Source: Chryseobacterium gleum | GTDB lineage: Bacteria > Bacteroidota > Bacteroidia > UBA10329 | Assembly (NCBI GenBank): GCA_945903645.1 | Contig: CAMDOM010000006.1 | Coordinates: 1-64,000 of the forward strand | Length of the DNA: 64,000 bases | Direction: 5' to 3' | In this document: positions 1-10,000 of the stretch, piece after piece | Layout: each line of letters starts with the position of its first letter | Numbering within the stretch: position 1 is the stretch's first letter | Translations under genes and position numbers: made by a program | Notes under the pieces: generated by a model | Databases searched by the model: none | Told to the model about the DNA's origin: nothing | The model's input: only the letters and a program-made list of their open reading frames with translations

Positions 1-194
1 AATCCAGCTCCAAATTTCACCCTAACGGCTTCCAAATCCAAATCCTCGCTAGTGGTTTGAAACCAATCTACGGATGGAGAAACATTCAGTCCCATCCGAA
101 ATTTCTTGCGCTGTTGCGGGCCAACTTTTGCGTCTTGCGCGATGGCTGGTAACGTGAGTGAAGCGAGCAATAAGAGTGTAAGGGTCTTTTTCAT
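1..194 (-). CDS. Outer-membrane beta-barrel protein, PorT-like, 5' end only
   Basis: The gene reads leftwards out of the window; only its first 64 codons are present. The start is the ATG at 194. The product begins with a typical signal peptide (MKKTLTLLLL core, ending near Ala-Ile-Ala-Gln). After a short basic stretch comes a first strand of the type seen in PorT-like eight-stranded outer-membrane barrels (GLNVSPSVDWF, later VKFGAG). The family call is an inference from this N-terminus alone. The gene is divergent from gldB. Confidence 0.5.
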   Translation of the reverse strand, partial: MKKTLTLLLLASLTLPAIAQDAKVGPQQRKKFRMGLNVSPSVDWFQTTSEDLDLEAVRVKFGAG

Positions 195-247
195 CTGATG
201 GTGGTTTTATTCGTTGGATATGTAGCAAACAGTCAAAGCAGGTTTTC

Positions 248-254
248 TAATTTG
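248..254 (+). promoter_or_regulatory. Weak -7-like box for gldB
   Basis: TAATTTG lies 8 nt before the gldB ATG. It is one base shorter than the TAnnTTTG consensus and I see no clear -33 TTTG, so it is a weak candidate. Confidence 0.25.
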
Positions 255-262
255 GCCGCTCG

Positions 263-1342
263 ATGCAAAGAACGTTTATTGTCGCAAAAGTAGCCCATAT
301 TTTAGGCACAACAGCCACCGTTTTGCGAGGTGGTTTCGCTCAAAGTTTGCTTGTAGGAACAGCCTTTTTGGGCTTACATTCCTGTTCGTCAAATCCACAC
401 GAAATCAATCTCAAAGGCAAGGAAGTGGAAGTGAAATTGCTTCGTCTAGATGAAGATTTGTTTGAGTTAAGACCCGATAAGGTGGAATCGGCAATTCCCC
501 AACTCGAAAAGCAATACGGCACTTTTCTCACCGATTATACCAACGGTGTGCTGCGCATTGGCAGTCCAACAGACCCAGCTTTTGCCTTCAGCTTAGGACA
601 GTTTATAGCTGACGCAAGTATGCGCGAGTTGTACGATAAAAGCAGGAAGGAGTACACTGATGTAGCTGATATTCAAACCGAGCTCAATAAGGCGTTTAGC
701 TATTTCCACCACCATTTTCCAGATAGCACCGTGCCGAATGTTGTACTCAACATTTCGGGGCTCAACTTTGCTATCGTGGCCACCAAAACCACCCTTGCAA
801 TTGGGGTCGATATGTTTCTTGGAGCCGATTATCCTGTGTATCCCATGGTGGGTTTGCCGCAATACATGTTTCGCAATATGAAGCGCGACCAAGTAGTGCC
901 TCAAGCAATGACAGGCTGGTTGCAAAGCATGTATGAACAATCGGCACCCAACAGTAATTTGTTGGAGCAAATGGTGTTTCATGGCAAGCTGCTTTACGCC
1001 TTAGATGCCATATTGGTCAACTATCCCGATTCGGCTAAAATTGGCTATACCCAAGAAGAAATGGAATGGTGCACCACCAACGAGCAAGCGGTGTGGGCGC
1101 ACCTCAGCCAGCAGCAAATGCTCTATTCTACCGACCAATTGCTCATCAATAAATGGATAAACCAAGCACCGTTCATTTCGGGTATTCCCAAGCAATCACC
1201 AGGTCGATTGGGGCATGTGGTGGGTTGGAATATCGTGCGCAAATACATGCAGCTTCACCCCGAAACCACGCTTCAACAATTGATGTCCATTCAAAGCGCA
1301 CAAGAAATACTTTCGCGCAGCAAATACAAACCCAGCAAATAA
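263..1342 (+). CDS. gldB: Gliding motility lipoprotein GldB
   Basis: Product of 359 residues matching the GldB lipoprotein family, needed for gliding and linked to type IX secretion in Flavobacterium. The N-terminus has a hydrophobic stretch and a lipobox-like L-H-S-C at residues 38-41, so Cys41 is the likely lipidation site. The n-region is unusually long for a lipoprotein (about 27 residues), but no later ATG precedes the lipobox. The body has the family's Asp/Glu-rich start (LRLDEDLFEL) and the conserved GVDMFLGADYPVYP segment. The assignment is strengthened by gldC starting 3 bp downstream, the order seen in gliding Bacteroidota. The core gldK-N motor genes are not in this window. Confidence 0.88.
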   Translation: MQRTFIVAKVAHILGTTATVLRGGFAQSLLVGTAFLGLHSCSSNPHEINLKGKEVEVKLLRLDEDLFELRPDKVESAIPQLEKQYGTFLTDYTNGVLRIGSPTDPAFAFSLGQFIADASMRELYDKSRKEYTDVADIQTELNKAFSYFHHHFPDSTVPNVVLNISGLNFAIVATKTTLAIGVDMFLGADYPVYPMVGLPQYMFRNMKRDQVVPQAMTGWLQSMYEQSAPNSNLLEQMVFHGKLLYALDAILVNYPDSAKIGYTQEEMEWCTTNEQAVWAHLSQQQMLYSTDQLLINKWINQAPFISGIPKQSPGRLGHVVGWNIVRKYMQLHPETTLQQLMSIQSAQEILSRSKYKPSK

Positions 1343-1345
1343 CCT

Positions 1346-1681
1346 ATGGCCCATACCTCAACAATCACGTTTACTGTTACCCTTGATGAAAACAAAGTAG
1401 CCGAGAAAATACTTTGGCATGCCGAGGATGCAGGAATGGAAGCTCCCATGGACACCAAAGCCATCATGCTTTCTGTGTTTGACACAGCCAGCGAAGAAAC
1501 ACTGCGCATCGACCTATGGACAAAGGATATGCGGGTGGATGAAATGAGTCGGTTTTTTCACCAGACCATCGTTTCTATGGCCGAAACATTGCAGCGTGCC
1601 ACGAACGAAAACGCGATGGCTGCCGACATGCGCGACTTTGCAAAGCATTTTGCCACCAAAATGTTTGAAGAAAAGAAGTAG
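1346..1681 (+). CDS. gldC: Gliding motility protein GldC
   Basis: Product of 111 residues, the normal length for GldC. It has no signal peptide and is predicted soluble. The N-terminal strand-rich half (TITFTVTLDENKVAEKI) and the tryptophan-containing middle (ILWHAEDAG) fit the GldC family; the C-terminal half is helical (MADMRDFAKHFATKMF). It starts 3 bp after gldB and is surely co-transcribed with it. GldC is not essential for gliding in Flavobacterium but improves it, and is thought to stabilise GldB. Confidence 0.85.
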   Translation: MAHTSTITFTVTLDENKVAEKILWHAEDAGMEAPMDTKAIMLSVFDTASEETLRIDLWTKDMRVDEMSRFFHQTIVSMAETLQRATNENAMAADMRDFAKHFATKMFEEKK

Positions 1682-1793
1682 AATCATTTTGTGGAATTGA
1701 GAAGCAACATATTAACGGTGCTGAACGGACAGCCTCTCCCTTAATTTTTCGCACTATTTTCTTCTCAAGTATCAGCTATTTCAACAACCCTAT

Positions 1794-1801
1794 TATATTT
1801 G
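1794..1801 (+). promoter_or_regulatory. -7 promoter box (TATATTTG) for the adhesin at 1846
   Basis: An exact match to the Bacteroidota -7 consensus TAnnTTTG lies 44 nt before the ATG at 1846. The expected transcription start, near 1807, makes the in-frame TTG at 1810 unlikely as a start. No convincing -33 TTTG is seen. Confidence 0.45.
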
Positions 1802-1845
1802 TCAGTTCTTTGAAGTATCCCCGACTCAAATTCGATAATAGTCAA

Positions 1846-3753
1846 ATGAGCTTTACTACCCTTCTGAAGTCTTCTGTTTTGTGCGCAGCCCTTGCTGTCA
1901 CTGCGTTTTCTGATGTTAATGCACAAAACGACACACTCATTTTTAACAAAGGCGCCTTGTTTTTTGTCAATGGTGGCCCCAACGATTCGGCTCTTGTTTG
2001 GGTAGATGGCACAGTCATCAACCAAGATAGTGTCCTCATCAACAAAGGGAAATTCATCATTAACGGTGATTTTATAAATAATGCCCAATGTGGAGGTGAT
2101 TTAACTCCGCCATTGCTTCTTCCAGGAAATGATGGTTTGTTTGAAGTATCAGGCAGATGGGAGAACAACGGTGAATTTTTCGCTGGTTCGGGTCAAGTAA
2201 AGTTCATGCAAAACGATACTATTACGGGCACTTCCGTTACTCGATTCAACAAGCTTACCTTGGATTTTGATGTGGTTCGTGTGCAATTAAACATTGACGC
2301 TGAAATTGGCCCCAACGGTCGCCTAGAGTTGAATCGAGGCGAATTGGCTACGGATTACAACAGAATGTGGGTTCTTAATCCAAACGTTACAGCTATTACG
2401 CGCTTCAACAATTGCAACGATTGTGGCTTTGTTTCTAGTCTTGGCGATGGCACATTGGCTCGTGCTACAAATCAAAGTTCACAGTATCTTTTTCCAGTAG
2501 GTTCTAGCTACATTGCTGTTCCAGGAACATCAGAATTGCGCTATCGTCCTGTTGTGCTTACTCCAGAGACAAATGCTCCAGATACGTTTCTTGTTCGTTT
2601 TGCAAACGTGAATCCTGAACCATTCGGTATGCCGCTTAATCAGACGGACACCACCATTTGCTATGTAAATCCAAAGTGGTACCACCGCATTCACCAACAA
2701 GGAGGTTCTAATGCTACTGCTAGTGTAGGTATTGCTTATACTCTGTTTCCAGGTACTGATTTTGATGCCAATGCCATTGCGTATTGGAATGATATTGCAG
2801 GTCGTTGGGAAAACCTTCAGAATAACGTGCAAGGTCAGTTTGGAGATTTTAGCCAAGTGTCGCGCCCTGCTTGGAACGGATTTCTTTCTTATCCAGAAAA
2901 CAATTATGCATTGGCCTACACTTTTCCAGACGAACCTGAAGTGGAAGGAGATACCGCTCTTTGCGCAAGCGTAGCGCAAACCTATACAGTTCCAACAAAC
3001 GGGTCTAATTATGAGTTCATCGTAACTGGCGGTGTGATTACTGCTCAAACGCAGTACAGTGTGACGATTGTTTGGGACAACGTAGGTTTGGGAAATATTC
3101 AAGTGACCGAAACTGTTCCAAACACTATTAATGGAGGTTGTCCATCTCCTGTTCGTGCTGTGAACGTAACGATATTCCCGCTTCCAACTGCCGATTTCAC
3201 AATTACACCTGACCCAACATTGGCACAAAATGGTGGTGGCATTTTTATTAATGACATTATTGAAATGGCCGATACCAGCTTGCTTACTACTACTTGGGAG
3301 TGGGATTTTGGTGATGGAAATACATCTTCGCAATCAAATCCTTTTCATACCTACAGTGCTATTGGTGATTATGATGTAACGCTTATAGTGACCAGTGGAT
3401 TAGATTGTAAAGACACACTTGTTCAATCTTTAAGTGTGGTGGAAGGAATAATTATTCCGAACGTGTTTACGCCAAATGGTGATGGATTCAATGATGTGTT
3501 TGACACGCGTACAAGTGCAGTTGGACCTTTCCACATCCGTATTTACAATCGTTGGGGCAACGTGATATTTGAAACGGTAGCACCCGAAGTATCTTGGGAT
3601 GGCATGACCCGAGCTGGTGTTGCTGCTCCTGCTGGAACGTATTTCTTTGTAATCAACAAAGCTGAGATGAATTCAGGAACAGTTATCCCAACTGATGATT
3701 CGCAAGCTAATTTTAATTTCCGCGAAACAGGCTGGTTGCAGTTGATTCGTTAA
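1846..3753 (+). CDS. Secreted PKD-domain protein with gliding-motility (CHU_C, T9SS type B) C-terminus
   Basis: Product of 635 residues. A signal peptide ends near residue 26 (SDVNAQ). The N-terminal 120 residues contain repeated NKG/NGDF strand motifs suggestive of a beta-helix or jelly-roll surface module. A single PKD domain follows (core WEWDFGDG, then HTYSAIGDYDV), then a complete CHU_C domain of about 95 residues (FTPNGDGFNDVF, IYNRWGNVIFE, SWDG). CHU_C marks type IX secretion of the type B class, so the protein is probably exported and displayed on the surface. The start at 1846 is preferred over a TTG at 1810 because a -7 box ends at 1801 and the signal peptide begins naturally here. 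Ligand unknown. Confidence 0.85.
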   Translation: MSFTTLLKSSVLCAALAVTAFSDVNAQNDTLIFNKGALFFVNGGPNDSALVWVDGTVINQDSVLINKGKFIINGDFINNAQCGGDLTPPLLLPGNDGLFEVSGRWENNGEFFAGSGQVKFMQNDTITGTSVTRFNKLTLDFDVVRVQLNIDAEIGPNGRLELNRGELATDYNRMWVLNPNVTAITRFNNCNDCGFVSSLGDGTLARATNQSSQYLFPVGSSYIAVPGTSELRYRPVVLTPETNAPDTFLVRFANVNPEPFGMPLNQTDTTICYVNPKWYHRIHQQGGSNATASVGIAYTLFPGTDFDANAIAYWNDIAGRWENLQNNVQGQFGDFSQVSRPAWNGFLSYPENNYALAYTFPDEPEVEGDTALCASVAQTYTVPTNGSNYEFIVTGGVITAQTQYSVTIVWDNVGLGNIQVTETVPNTINGGCPSPVRAVNVTIFPLPTADFTITPDPTLAQNGGGIFINDIIEMADTSLLTTTWEWDFGDGNTSSQSNPFHTYSAIGDYDVTLIVTSGLDCKDTLVQSLSVVEGIIIPNVFTPNGDGFNDVFDTRTSAVGPFHIRIYNRWGNVIFETVAPEVSWDGMTRAGVAAPAGTYFFVINKAEMNSGTVIPTDDSQANFNFRETGWLQLIR

Positions 3754-3771
3754 ACCGAATTTTATAAGAAT

Positions 3772-3810
3772 AAAAAAGCGGCTAACTTCATGAGATAACC
3801 GCTTTTTTTA
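3772..3810. terminator. Bidirectional terminator between convergent genes
   Basis: AAAAAGCGG and CCGCTTTTT form a 9-bp stem with an A-tract on one side and a T-tract on the other. It sits between the adhesin ending at 3753 and engB ending at 3854 and could serve both strands. Confidence 0.75.
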
Positions 3811-3853
3811 TTGCAATTTCCTACCCAAATCTGGGGGGTTGAGACCCAACGAT

Positions 3854-4492
3854 TTACCTTTTTTTTCCGAAACGGCCTTTCAAATCTTTGTTCAGGCTAT
3901 CAATGTAGCCCATTACCTCTTCACGACCTTCTGCATTCTCTGCGGAGGTCAGAAACTGTATGGGAAGTTCAGACCAAGTTTCTAGCATTTTTTTGTTGTA
4001 GGTAGAAACCTTAGTTGTTCGTTCTGAATTCTTGAGTTTATCCATTTTGGTGAAAACCATAGAGAATGGAATGGATGAAGTTCCAAGCCATTCCATAAAC
4101 TCTAAATCAATTTGCTGCGGACTATGGCGAGCATCTATTAGTACAAATACGTTGACTAAATTTTCGCGCTGAAGCACGTAATCGGCAATCATCTTTTCCA
4201 ACTTTTGTCGCAAAGGCTTGGGCACTTTTGCAAAACCGTAGCCAGGTAAATCAACCAAATACCACGCGTCATCCACTCCAAAATGATTGATGAGCTGCGT
4301 TTTTCCAGGGGTCGAACTCGTTTTGGCTAATCCATGCCTTTGCATAAGCATATTGATTAGCGATGATTTCCCAACGTTGCTTCGGCCAATGAACGCGTAT
4401 TCTGGGCGGTCGGGCTTTGGGCATTTCACCAATTCAGCATTGCTCATTACAAAAGCAGCCTGAGGAAAATAGGTAGTGGAAGGTTGTTTCAT
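3854..4492 (-). CDS. engB: Ribosome biogenesis GTPase YihA/YsxC (EngB)
   Basis: Product of 212 residues, the family's normal length. All five G motifs are present: G1 GRSNVGKSS (36-44), G2 TPGKT (61-65), G3 DLPG (81-84), G4 TKMD (148-151) and G5 TSA (182-184). EngB is an essential TRAFAC-class GTPase acting in late assembly of the large ribosomal subunit. The short basic tail (KGRFGKKR) fits RNA or ribosome binding. The gene lies 58 bp downstream of the alpha/beta hydrolase on the same strand and may be co-transcribed with it. Confidence 0.95.
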   Translation of the reverse strand: MKQPSTTYFPQAAFVMSNAELVKCPKPDRPEYAFIGRSNVGKSSLINMLMQRHGLAKTSSTPGKTQLINHFGVDDAWYLVDLPGYGFAKVPKPLRQKLEKMIADYVLQRENLVNVFVLIDARHSPQQIDLEFMEWLGTSSIPFSMVFTKMDKLKNSERTTKVSTYNKKMLETWSELPIQFLTSAENAEGREEVMGYIDSLNKDLKGRFGKKR

Positions 4493-4550
4493 GGTATCTG
4501 GGAATAAACCCGATGTAATAGTGAGCTAAGGCAGAACTGCCGAAGTGATT

Positions 4551-5303
4551 TTACAGCACGTTAGCGCGCATCCACGGGTCTAAAATGGCATTGAACTCCA
4601 GTGGATGCTCCATCATTGGTGCGTGACCGCAGGCATTAATCCAAAATAGCGATGAATCGGGAAGCAATTCATTAAATTCTTCAGCAACTTCTGGCGGTGT
4701 CACGGTGTCGTTTCTTCCCCAAATAAGACATACAGGAATGGAAATTGAGGGCAATTCCTCACGCATATTGTGCCTTATTGCGGATTTGGCAATGGCTAAA
4801 ATGCGAAACAGTTTTGCCTTATCGTTTATTATTCCAAATACCTCGTCTATCAGTTCTTCCGTAGCATTGACTGGATCGAAAAACGTGGTTTCCACTTTTT
4901 TACGGATGTAATTGCGATCTTCTCTTCGTGGAAACGATCCTCCAAATGCATTCTCATAAAGTCCAGAACTACCTGTGAGTACTAAAGCCTTTACGTGTTT
5001 CGGATATTTCACCGTGTAGACCAATGAAACATGGCCACCAAGTGAGTTGCCCAAAAGGGTAATGCTCGTATATCCACGATCTTGTATAAACGAATGAATG
5101 TACTCTGCCAAAGAAGGCACATTTGTCTTTTTTAGCGGCAAATCATAAATAGGCATAAGTGGAATAACCACCTTATATTCCTTAGAGAAATGGTCTAAAA
5201 CATGCGTGAAGTTGCTAAGTGCTCCAAACAATCCGTGGAGCACTAGCAACACTGGACCTTGTCCTTGCTCTATAAACCTATGTTGTCCTACTTGCTGTAT
5301 CAC
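4551..5303 (-). CDS. Alpha/beta hydrolase
   Basis: Product of 250 residues from a GTG start at 5303. The fold's landmarks are clear: HGLFG oxyanion-hole segment (about 23-27), nucleophile elbow GNSLGG with Ser87, acid Asp199 in GRNDTVTP and His227 in CGHAPMMEHP. Substrate is unknown. A longer reading from TTG at 5324 is possible, but that codon lies inside a -7 box (TAACTTTG, 5322-5329). The GTG start gives the usual family N-terminus, running straight into HRFIEQGQGP before HGLFG. It precedes engB on the same strand. Confidence 0.85.
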   Translation of the reverse strand: MIQQVGQHRFIEQGQGPVLLVLHGLFGALSNFTHVLDHFSKEYKVVIPLMPIYDLPLKKTNVPSLAEYIHSFIQDRGYTSITLLGNSLGGHVSLVYTVKYPKHVKALVLTGSSGLYENAFGGSFPRREDRNYIRKKVETTFFDPVNATEELIDEVFGIINDKAKLFRILAIAKSAIRHNMREELPSISIPVCLIWGRNDTVTPPEVAEEFNELLPDSSLFWINACGHAPMMEHPLEFNAILDPWMRANVL

Positions 5304-5321
5304 GATTCGATATTCAAGGTC

Positions 5322-5329
5322 CAAAGTTA
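5322..5329 (-). promoter_or_regulatory. -7 promoter box (TAACTTTG) of the hydrolase-engB unit
   Basis: An exact TAnnTTTG on the minus strand, 18 nt before the GTG start at 5303. It overlaps the alternative TTG start and so argues against it. Confidence 0.45.
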
Positions 5330-5402
5330 CCTATACATTGATTAGAACCCTTGGCATTTATCAATGAAGACGGGCGAATCATCTCGCAATCTCCATTTCT
5401 AA

Positions 5403-7064
5403 TTAAAAACTGAAATGAACTCCCGCTATAAAGCTGAAGCGTTGAGATGGGTAACGCTCCCAAAGTTCGTAGCGCATTGCCCCTATGTTTCTAAAATCTA
5501 CAAAGGCTCCAAGCCATTTTCTGTAGCGGTATTCCACCTCAAGATTTACATCCGCAAAGCCTTTGAGTGTCACATTTGGATAGGAAACCCCTGTTGAATC
5601 ACTTGCATAACCACGAGCAATTCTATCTCCATTTGCAGTAATACTTGCTTTGAAAATGAACTTGTCTTTGATGTTGTAATTACCACCAAACGTGAATCGA
5701 AATGGTGCTTGATGCCAAGGTGCTATACTATCGCTAGGCATGGTAAAAAATCGATATTCTGCCATAGCAACCAATTGTAGCTTCTCTTTCAACTGGTAAC
5801 TCAACGAGCCTTTTAAGCTGGTTATCATCACATCATGATATTCAGGTGAGAAACGATTTCCAGTGCTATCTGCCCAATCGTTTACCCAGAATAGTTGTTG
5901 GCCTGTAATAATCTGTGCCACCGAAATATCATAACCAATCGTTCGTGTTATTGTTCCCTTAAAGCCTCCAAACACATTCAAGCGTTCCCATGTGTTGCTC
6001 AGCGTTAAATCGGTAAACGCATAGGGATTGGTTTGTGAATTGGTGCGTAATCCATTGCGTTGAACACCACCTTTTGCACCTGCATAGAACCGAAATATGT
6101 CTTGAACCAAGAAGTAGTGAAAGTCAAGCACGGGGAACACCAACACTTTAGTAGTGCTATCATTTATATCGAGCGACAGGTTTACTCCTAGGCCAATACT
6201 CCAACGTTTGCGCTCGGCTCTAAACTCTGGTTCAAACCCAATAATACCGTTGTTTAGACCTTGCTTGGGCATATCGTTGCGGTAATAATCTCCCGTAATT
6301 CGACCAAATAGTTTTTCCTTTTTGATGCGGAACACAGCTTCAACGTTGCCCGCCACATGATGCTCTTCACTCGAATAGCGGTCTGTGGTGTAGCTATAAC
6401 TTAGCCCAGCTTGGTTGATTACTTCTAGTTTAGAACCGTCTTGAATCGTTGTTAAATCTACCCCAACGCCAACATGATGAAATTGCTGTCTGATGTCATT
6501 CTTAGCAAAAGAGGTGTCTTCTTGGTTGTAACCATAGAAGTAATTCTCATCATGGTCGTAGCTCAATTTGGCGCCAAGAGTGTGGGCTTTTAGAAACTTT
6601 TTCCCAAATACATCTATTCCCGCATCGGTAAACCCAAATGGTCGATCATCCAACTTTGCAAACGAAGCGTGATAACGTGCAAAACCTCCAGCTTCATACG
6701 CTCGGCTTCTTAAACTTCCGAAGCTGGCTTCAAAAAATGGCATGGTATAATTACCAAATCCCACCTTGAGATGACCGCTGTTTAGTTTGGTTAAAGGTTC
6801 ATTAGAAAGCTGAGCGGCTTCAATGGTCGACACTTCATAACCTAGTTCTTGCCGCACTGGAAGCATCTTATAGCTCATGGCAGGCAGCATTGTTGAATCG
6901 GTTGGAATTTCGGGAGTAGGAATAATGCGTTTGGCATCGCGCGCTACTGGTCTATATTCCTTTCTGATGGTGAAACGCAAACTGTCAGGCAGCGTTTTTT
7001 GCTGAGCGAAGCCGTTTACTCCTATAAATGTGAGGAGAACTATGATATGAAGGAATTTTCTCAT
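5403..7064 (-). CDS. Outer-membrane beta-barrel protein, unknown function
   Basis: Product of 553 residues. A signal peptide (MRKFLHIIVLLTF, cleavage near residue 20) is followed by a Pro-rich linker and then many alternating strands with aromatic girdles. It ends in a strand terminating in Phe (GVHFSF), the classic outer-membrane barrel ending recognised by BAM. No TonB plug domain is visible, so it is a barrel of porin or transporter type rather than a full TonB receptor. Its ATG overlaps the stop of the large TPR gene by 4 nt (ATGA), so the two are translationally coupled and probably form one envelope complex. Confidence 0.75.
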   Translation of the reverse strand: MRKFLHIIVLLTFIGVNGFAQQKTLPDSLRFTIRKEYRPVARDAKRIIPTPEIPTDSTMLPAMSYKMLPVRQELGYEVSTIEAAQLSNEPLTKLNSGHLKVGFGNYTMPFFEASFGSLRSRAYEAGGFARYHASFAKLDDRPFGFTDAGIDVFGKKFLKAHTLGAKLSYDHDENYFYGYNQEDTSFAKNDIRQQFHHVGVGVDLTTIQDGSKLEVINQAGLSYSYTTDRYSSEEHHVAGNVEAVFRIKKEKLFGRITGDYYRNDMPKQGLNNGIIGFEPEFRAERKRWSIGLGVNLSLDINDSTTKVLVFPVLDFHYFLVQDIFRFYAGAKGGVQRNGLRTNSQTNPYAFTDLTLSNTWERLNVFGGFKGTITRTIGYDISVAQIITGQQLFWVNDWADSTGNRFSPEYHDVMITSLKGSLSYQLKEKLQLVAMAEYRFFTMPSDSIAPWHQAPFRFTFGGNYNIKDKFIFKASITANGDRIARGYASDSTGVSYPNVTLKGFADVNLEVEYRYRKWLGAFVDFRNIGAMRYELWERYPSQRFSFIAGVHFSF

Positions 7065-10000
7065 TCTTCTCTATCCTCTTCAAAAATTTCTGGATTAACC
7101 TTTCCGTCTTGTTCAAATTCTACCTCGAACGTGGCCGCATCTTGGCGCTGCAAAGGCTGCGGTTCATTCGATTTGATAACATCCAATTTTCGTTGAGCAT
7201 CATCACGTAAAACGCCTAAATAGTTGTCCACCACATTTTGTAGCGTTAACTTAGCTTGAAACAAGTCGCCTTGTTTTTCATAATTGTCGGCCAGCAAGAT
7301 GAACGCTTTGGCAATCCAAACTTTGTAACTTGGGAAAATATTGACCATTTCGAAAATCATGCGTTCTGTTTCAGCATAATTTCCATTTAAGAATTTAATG
7401 TAGGCCAAATTGTACATGGCTTCCGCGCCAATCTCACTGTTGGTGCGCAATAACGTTTCTTGAAACCGCGCTTCTGCCAGACGAAGGTCGTTTTGGGCAA
7501 GCGCACTTTTGGCCGAAATCAGATGTGCTTCGTTCACTAAATCTCCTGGCACTTTGTCTGCGCGAATTACCAGTTGGGCGTATTCGTCAGCTTTTGCGAA
7601 GGCATTAAGCGCAAAGTGGCATTGCATTAGTCCAATGCGAGATTCTAAAAGATTCTCTGCTCTTTCTGCTACTTTTTCCAGCTCAGTAAAACGATCAAGT
7701 GCTTCGTTATAATTCTGTTTTGACATATAAATCTGTCCTGCAGAAAGAAGTGATTTCTCGGTAAACGTAGTCTTGGCAAACTTCACAACGTGGTCGTAGT
7801 CCTGTAAAGCATCCTCAAACATTTTTAGCTGGAAAGACGATTCAGCGCGGTAGAAGTGCGCATTTATGGCAAAAAATCCATTCGGAAATTTTTCAAGATA
7901 ATTCCCAAATTCTTTAATCGCGTTGGATAAATCACCTCTCACATAACGCAATTCTGCGGCTTGATAATAGGATGTGTCTAATGCGCCCTTCGTTATGTCA
8001 GGGAAATTTTTGGACGCCATGTAGCGCTCAAAATCTCCCACATTTGTTTCCTCAATGTAGATTTTCTGAATTTTGAATAGCGCTTCTGTAGCTTCTGGTG
8101 TGGCAGGATAGGTTTCGGCTACTTCTTTGAAAATTGGCAATGCGCGTTGGTCTTCATTCAAATTGTAATACACCAAGCCTTTATTCAATTTGGCTTTTCT
8201 TACATAGTTTGAGTTTGGATGCTCGGTTATTACCTGATCAAAGTACTCGAGCGCCAAAGCTGTGTTGTCTGAGAAAAAATAACCTTCTGCAATTTCAAAT
8301 TTGGCATCTGCGGCAAAGCTTGTTTGCGGATAATTCTCAAGCATCGCTTTTAACGACTCTGTTTTGGATGCCGTATTTCCTTGAATGCCATAGCAAACAG
8401 CCAATTGGAAAATGGCATAGTCTGCGTCTGGCTGCTCTAATTTGATGGCCTTGTCGTAGAATTCGATAGCCATTCCAGTATTTCGCTGCAAATAATAGCT
8501 GTCGCCAATGCGCATATAGGCATCACTTAACCGCGCTTTGTCTTGCTTTTCTTGCTCCACATAGGTGCGAAACCAGGTGGCAGCTTCCGTATAATTTTCG
8601 CGATTGAAATGCACGTAGCCAATTCCATAATATGCCATGCCATATTCGGCCAAACGAATGGCTCCTGGCGATGAAATAAATGCCGTGTAGTATTCCAAAG
8701 CGGCAGCAGGGTTATTCATGCGCTCGTAAGCTTCGGCCCGCCAAAATTTGGCCTGTGCGCTAATGTGAGGATTCATGATGTACTTCTCAGAGAGTTGGAA
8801 GTAATGAATGGCTCGTTCAAATTTCAAATCTTGAAATTGCTCGGTGCCTTTAGTGTAGGCCACGCGTTGATACGTGGTTTTCAATTCCGGACTCTTTGTA
8901 GGAATGCGGTCTATAGCATTCAGAGCTGCTTCGTAGTTTTTGGTTACTAGATATATTTTTAGCAGAAAGCTATAGGATTCAGTAATGCGTTCGCTGTTGG
9001 GATGTGCTTCTATGTATTCGCTAAATGCCTGCACCGCCTCGTTGTAGGGGTCAAACGATAGTTCGTAGGCCAATTTTGCAAAGTTGAAAAGGGCATCTTC
9101 TTTCAAGGTTTCAATAAAGGACAACCGCGAAGCCGCTCGGAATGCATTGCGTGCCTCCATTTTTTCATTGGATTGAAGGTGGCAATCGCCCATGTGGTAG
9201 TAAGCCAATTGAGCCATGGTGTCTTCCTCCAAGACAACTTGTTCTAAGTAGCCAATCGCCTTTTTGAATTGCCCCGAACTATAGCAAGCATAACCAAGCT
9301 TGTAACGGTCATCACGATTTCCGCCCATAACGCTAACAGCTGGCTCAAAATGAATTACTGCGTTGTCAAATTTATTCAGGCGATAATACGATTCGCCTAA
9401 AATGCGATGCACTTCTGCCTCTTTGTCTTTCGAGTAATTCCTGGTAAGCAAAGGCTCACCGTAGGTCACAACTTCTTCGTAATGTTCTTGCCGATAAAGG
9501 ATTTGAAGAATGTAGAATGGAACTGTACTCCCAAAAAGGGCATCACTTTCTAATTCCTTAAATCCTTTTAAAGCCAAATCGTTCTTCCCTTGACTATATA
9601 AAATATATGAACTGTAGAATATACCAGGGGAGCGATATTTCTTGCCGCCTTTTACTACATGTAGAAAGGCACTTTGAGCCTCATCAAATTGCTTTTGTTG
9701 AAAATGGGCATATCCTTTTTTGAAGTAGAATTCCTCTAAGTAGGCCTCATCTAATTCGTGCGCATCCACCAATGCAAATTGGGCAGTTACTTCTTTGTAA
9801 TGCTTCCGTGTGAAATGATATTTACCTAGGTGAAAATGTGCCGCGCCAACTTTTGGGTGGTCGGAATGAACTTTCACAAATTCTTCCATTTCTACCTGCC
9901 CATCAGGATTAAAAAGTTCTAATCCACTCAGTGCTCCATAGTATTTGGCATTTTCAACATAAATAGATGGTAGGTCGTCTGCACGAAGCAAAGCAGCCTC

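Noticed and set aside
2530-3333. Open frame of 267 codons antisense to the first CHU_C adhesin
   Set aside because: The product is Ile/Thr/Asn-rich with no recognisable domain or signal, lies wholly inside a well-supported adhesin on the other strand, and has no promoter-like element. It is a shadow frame.
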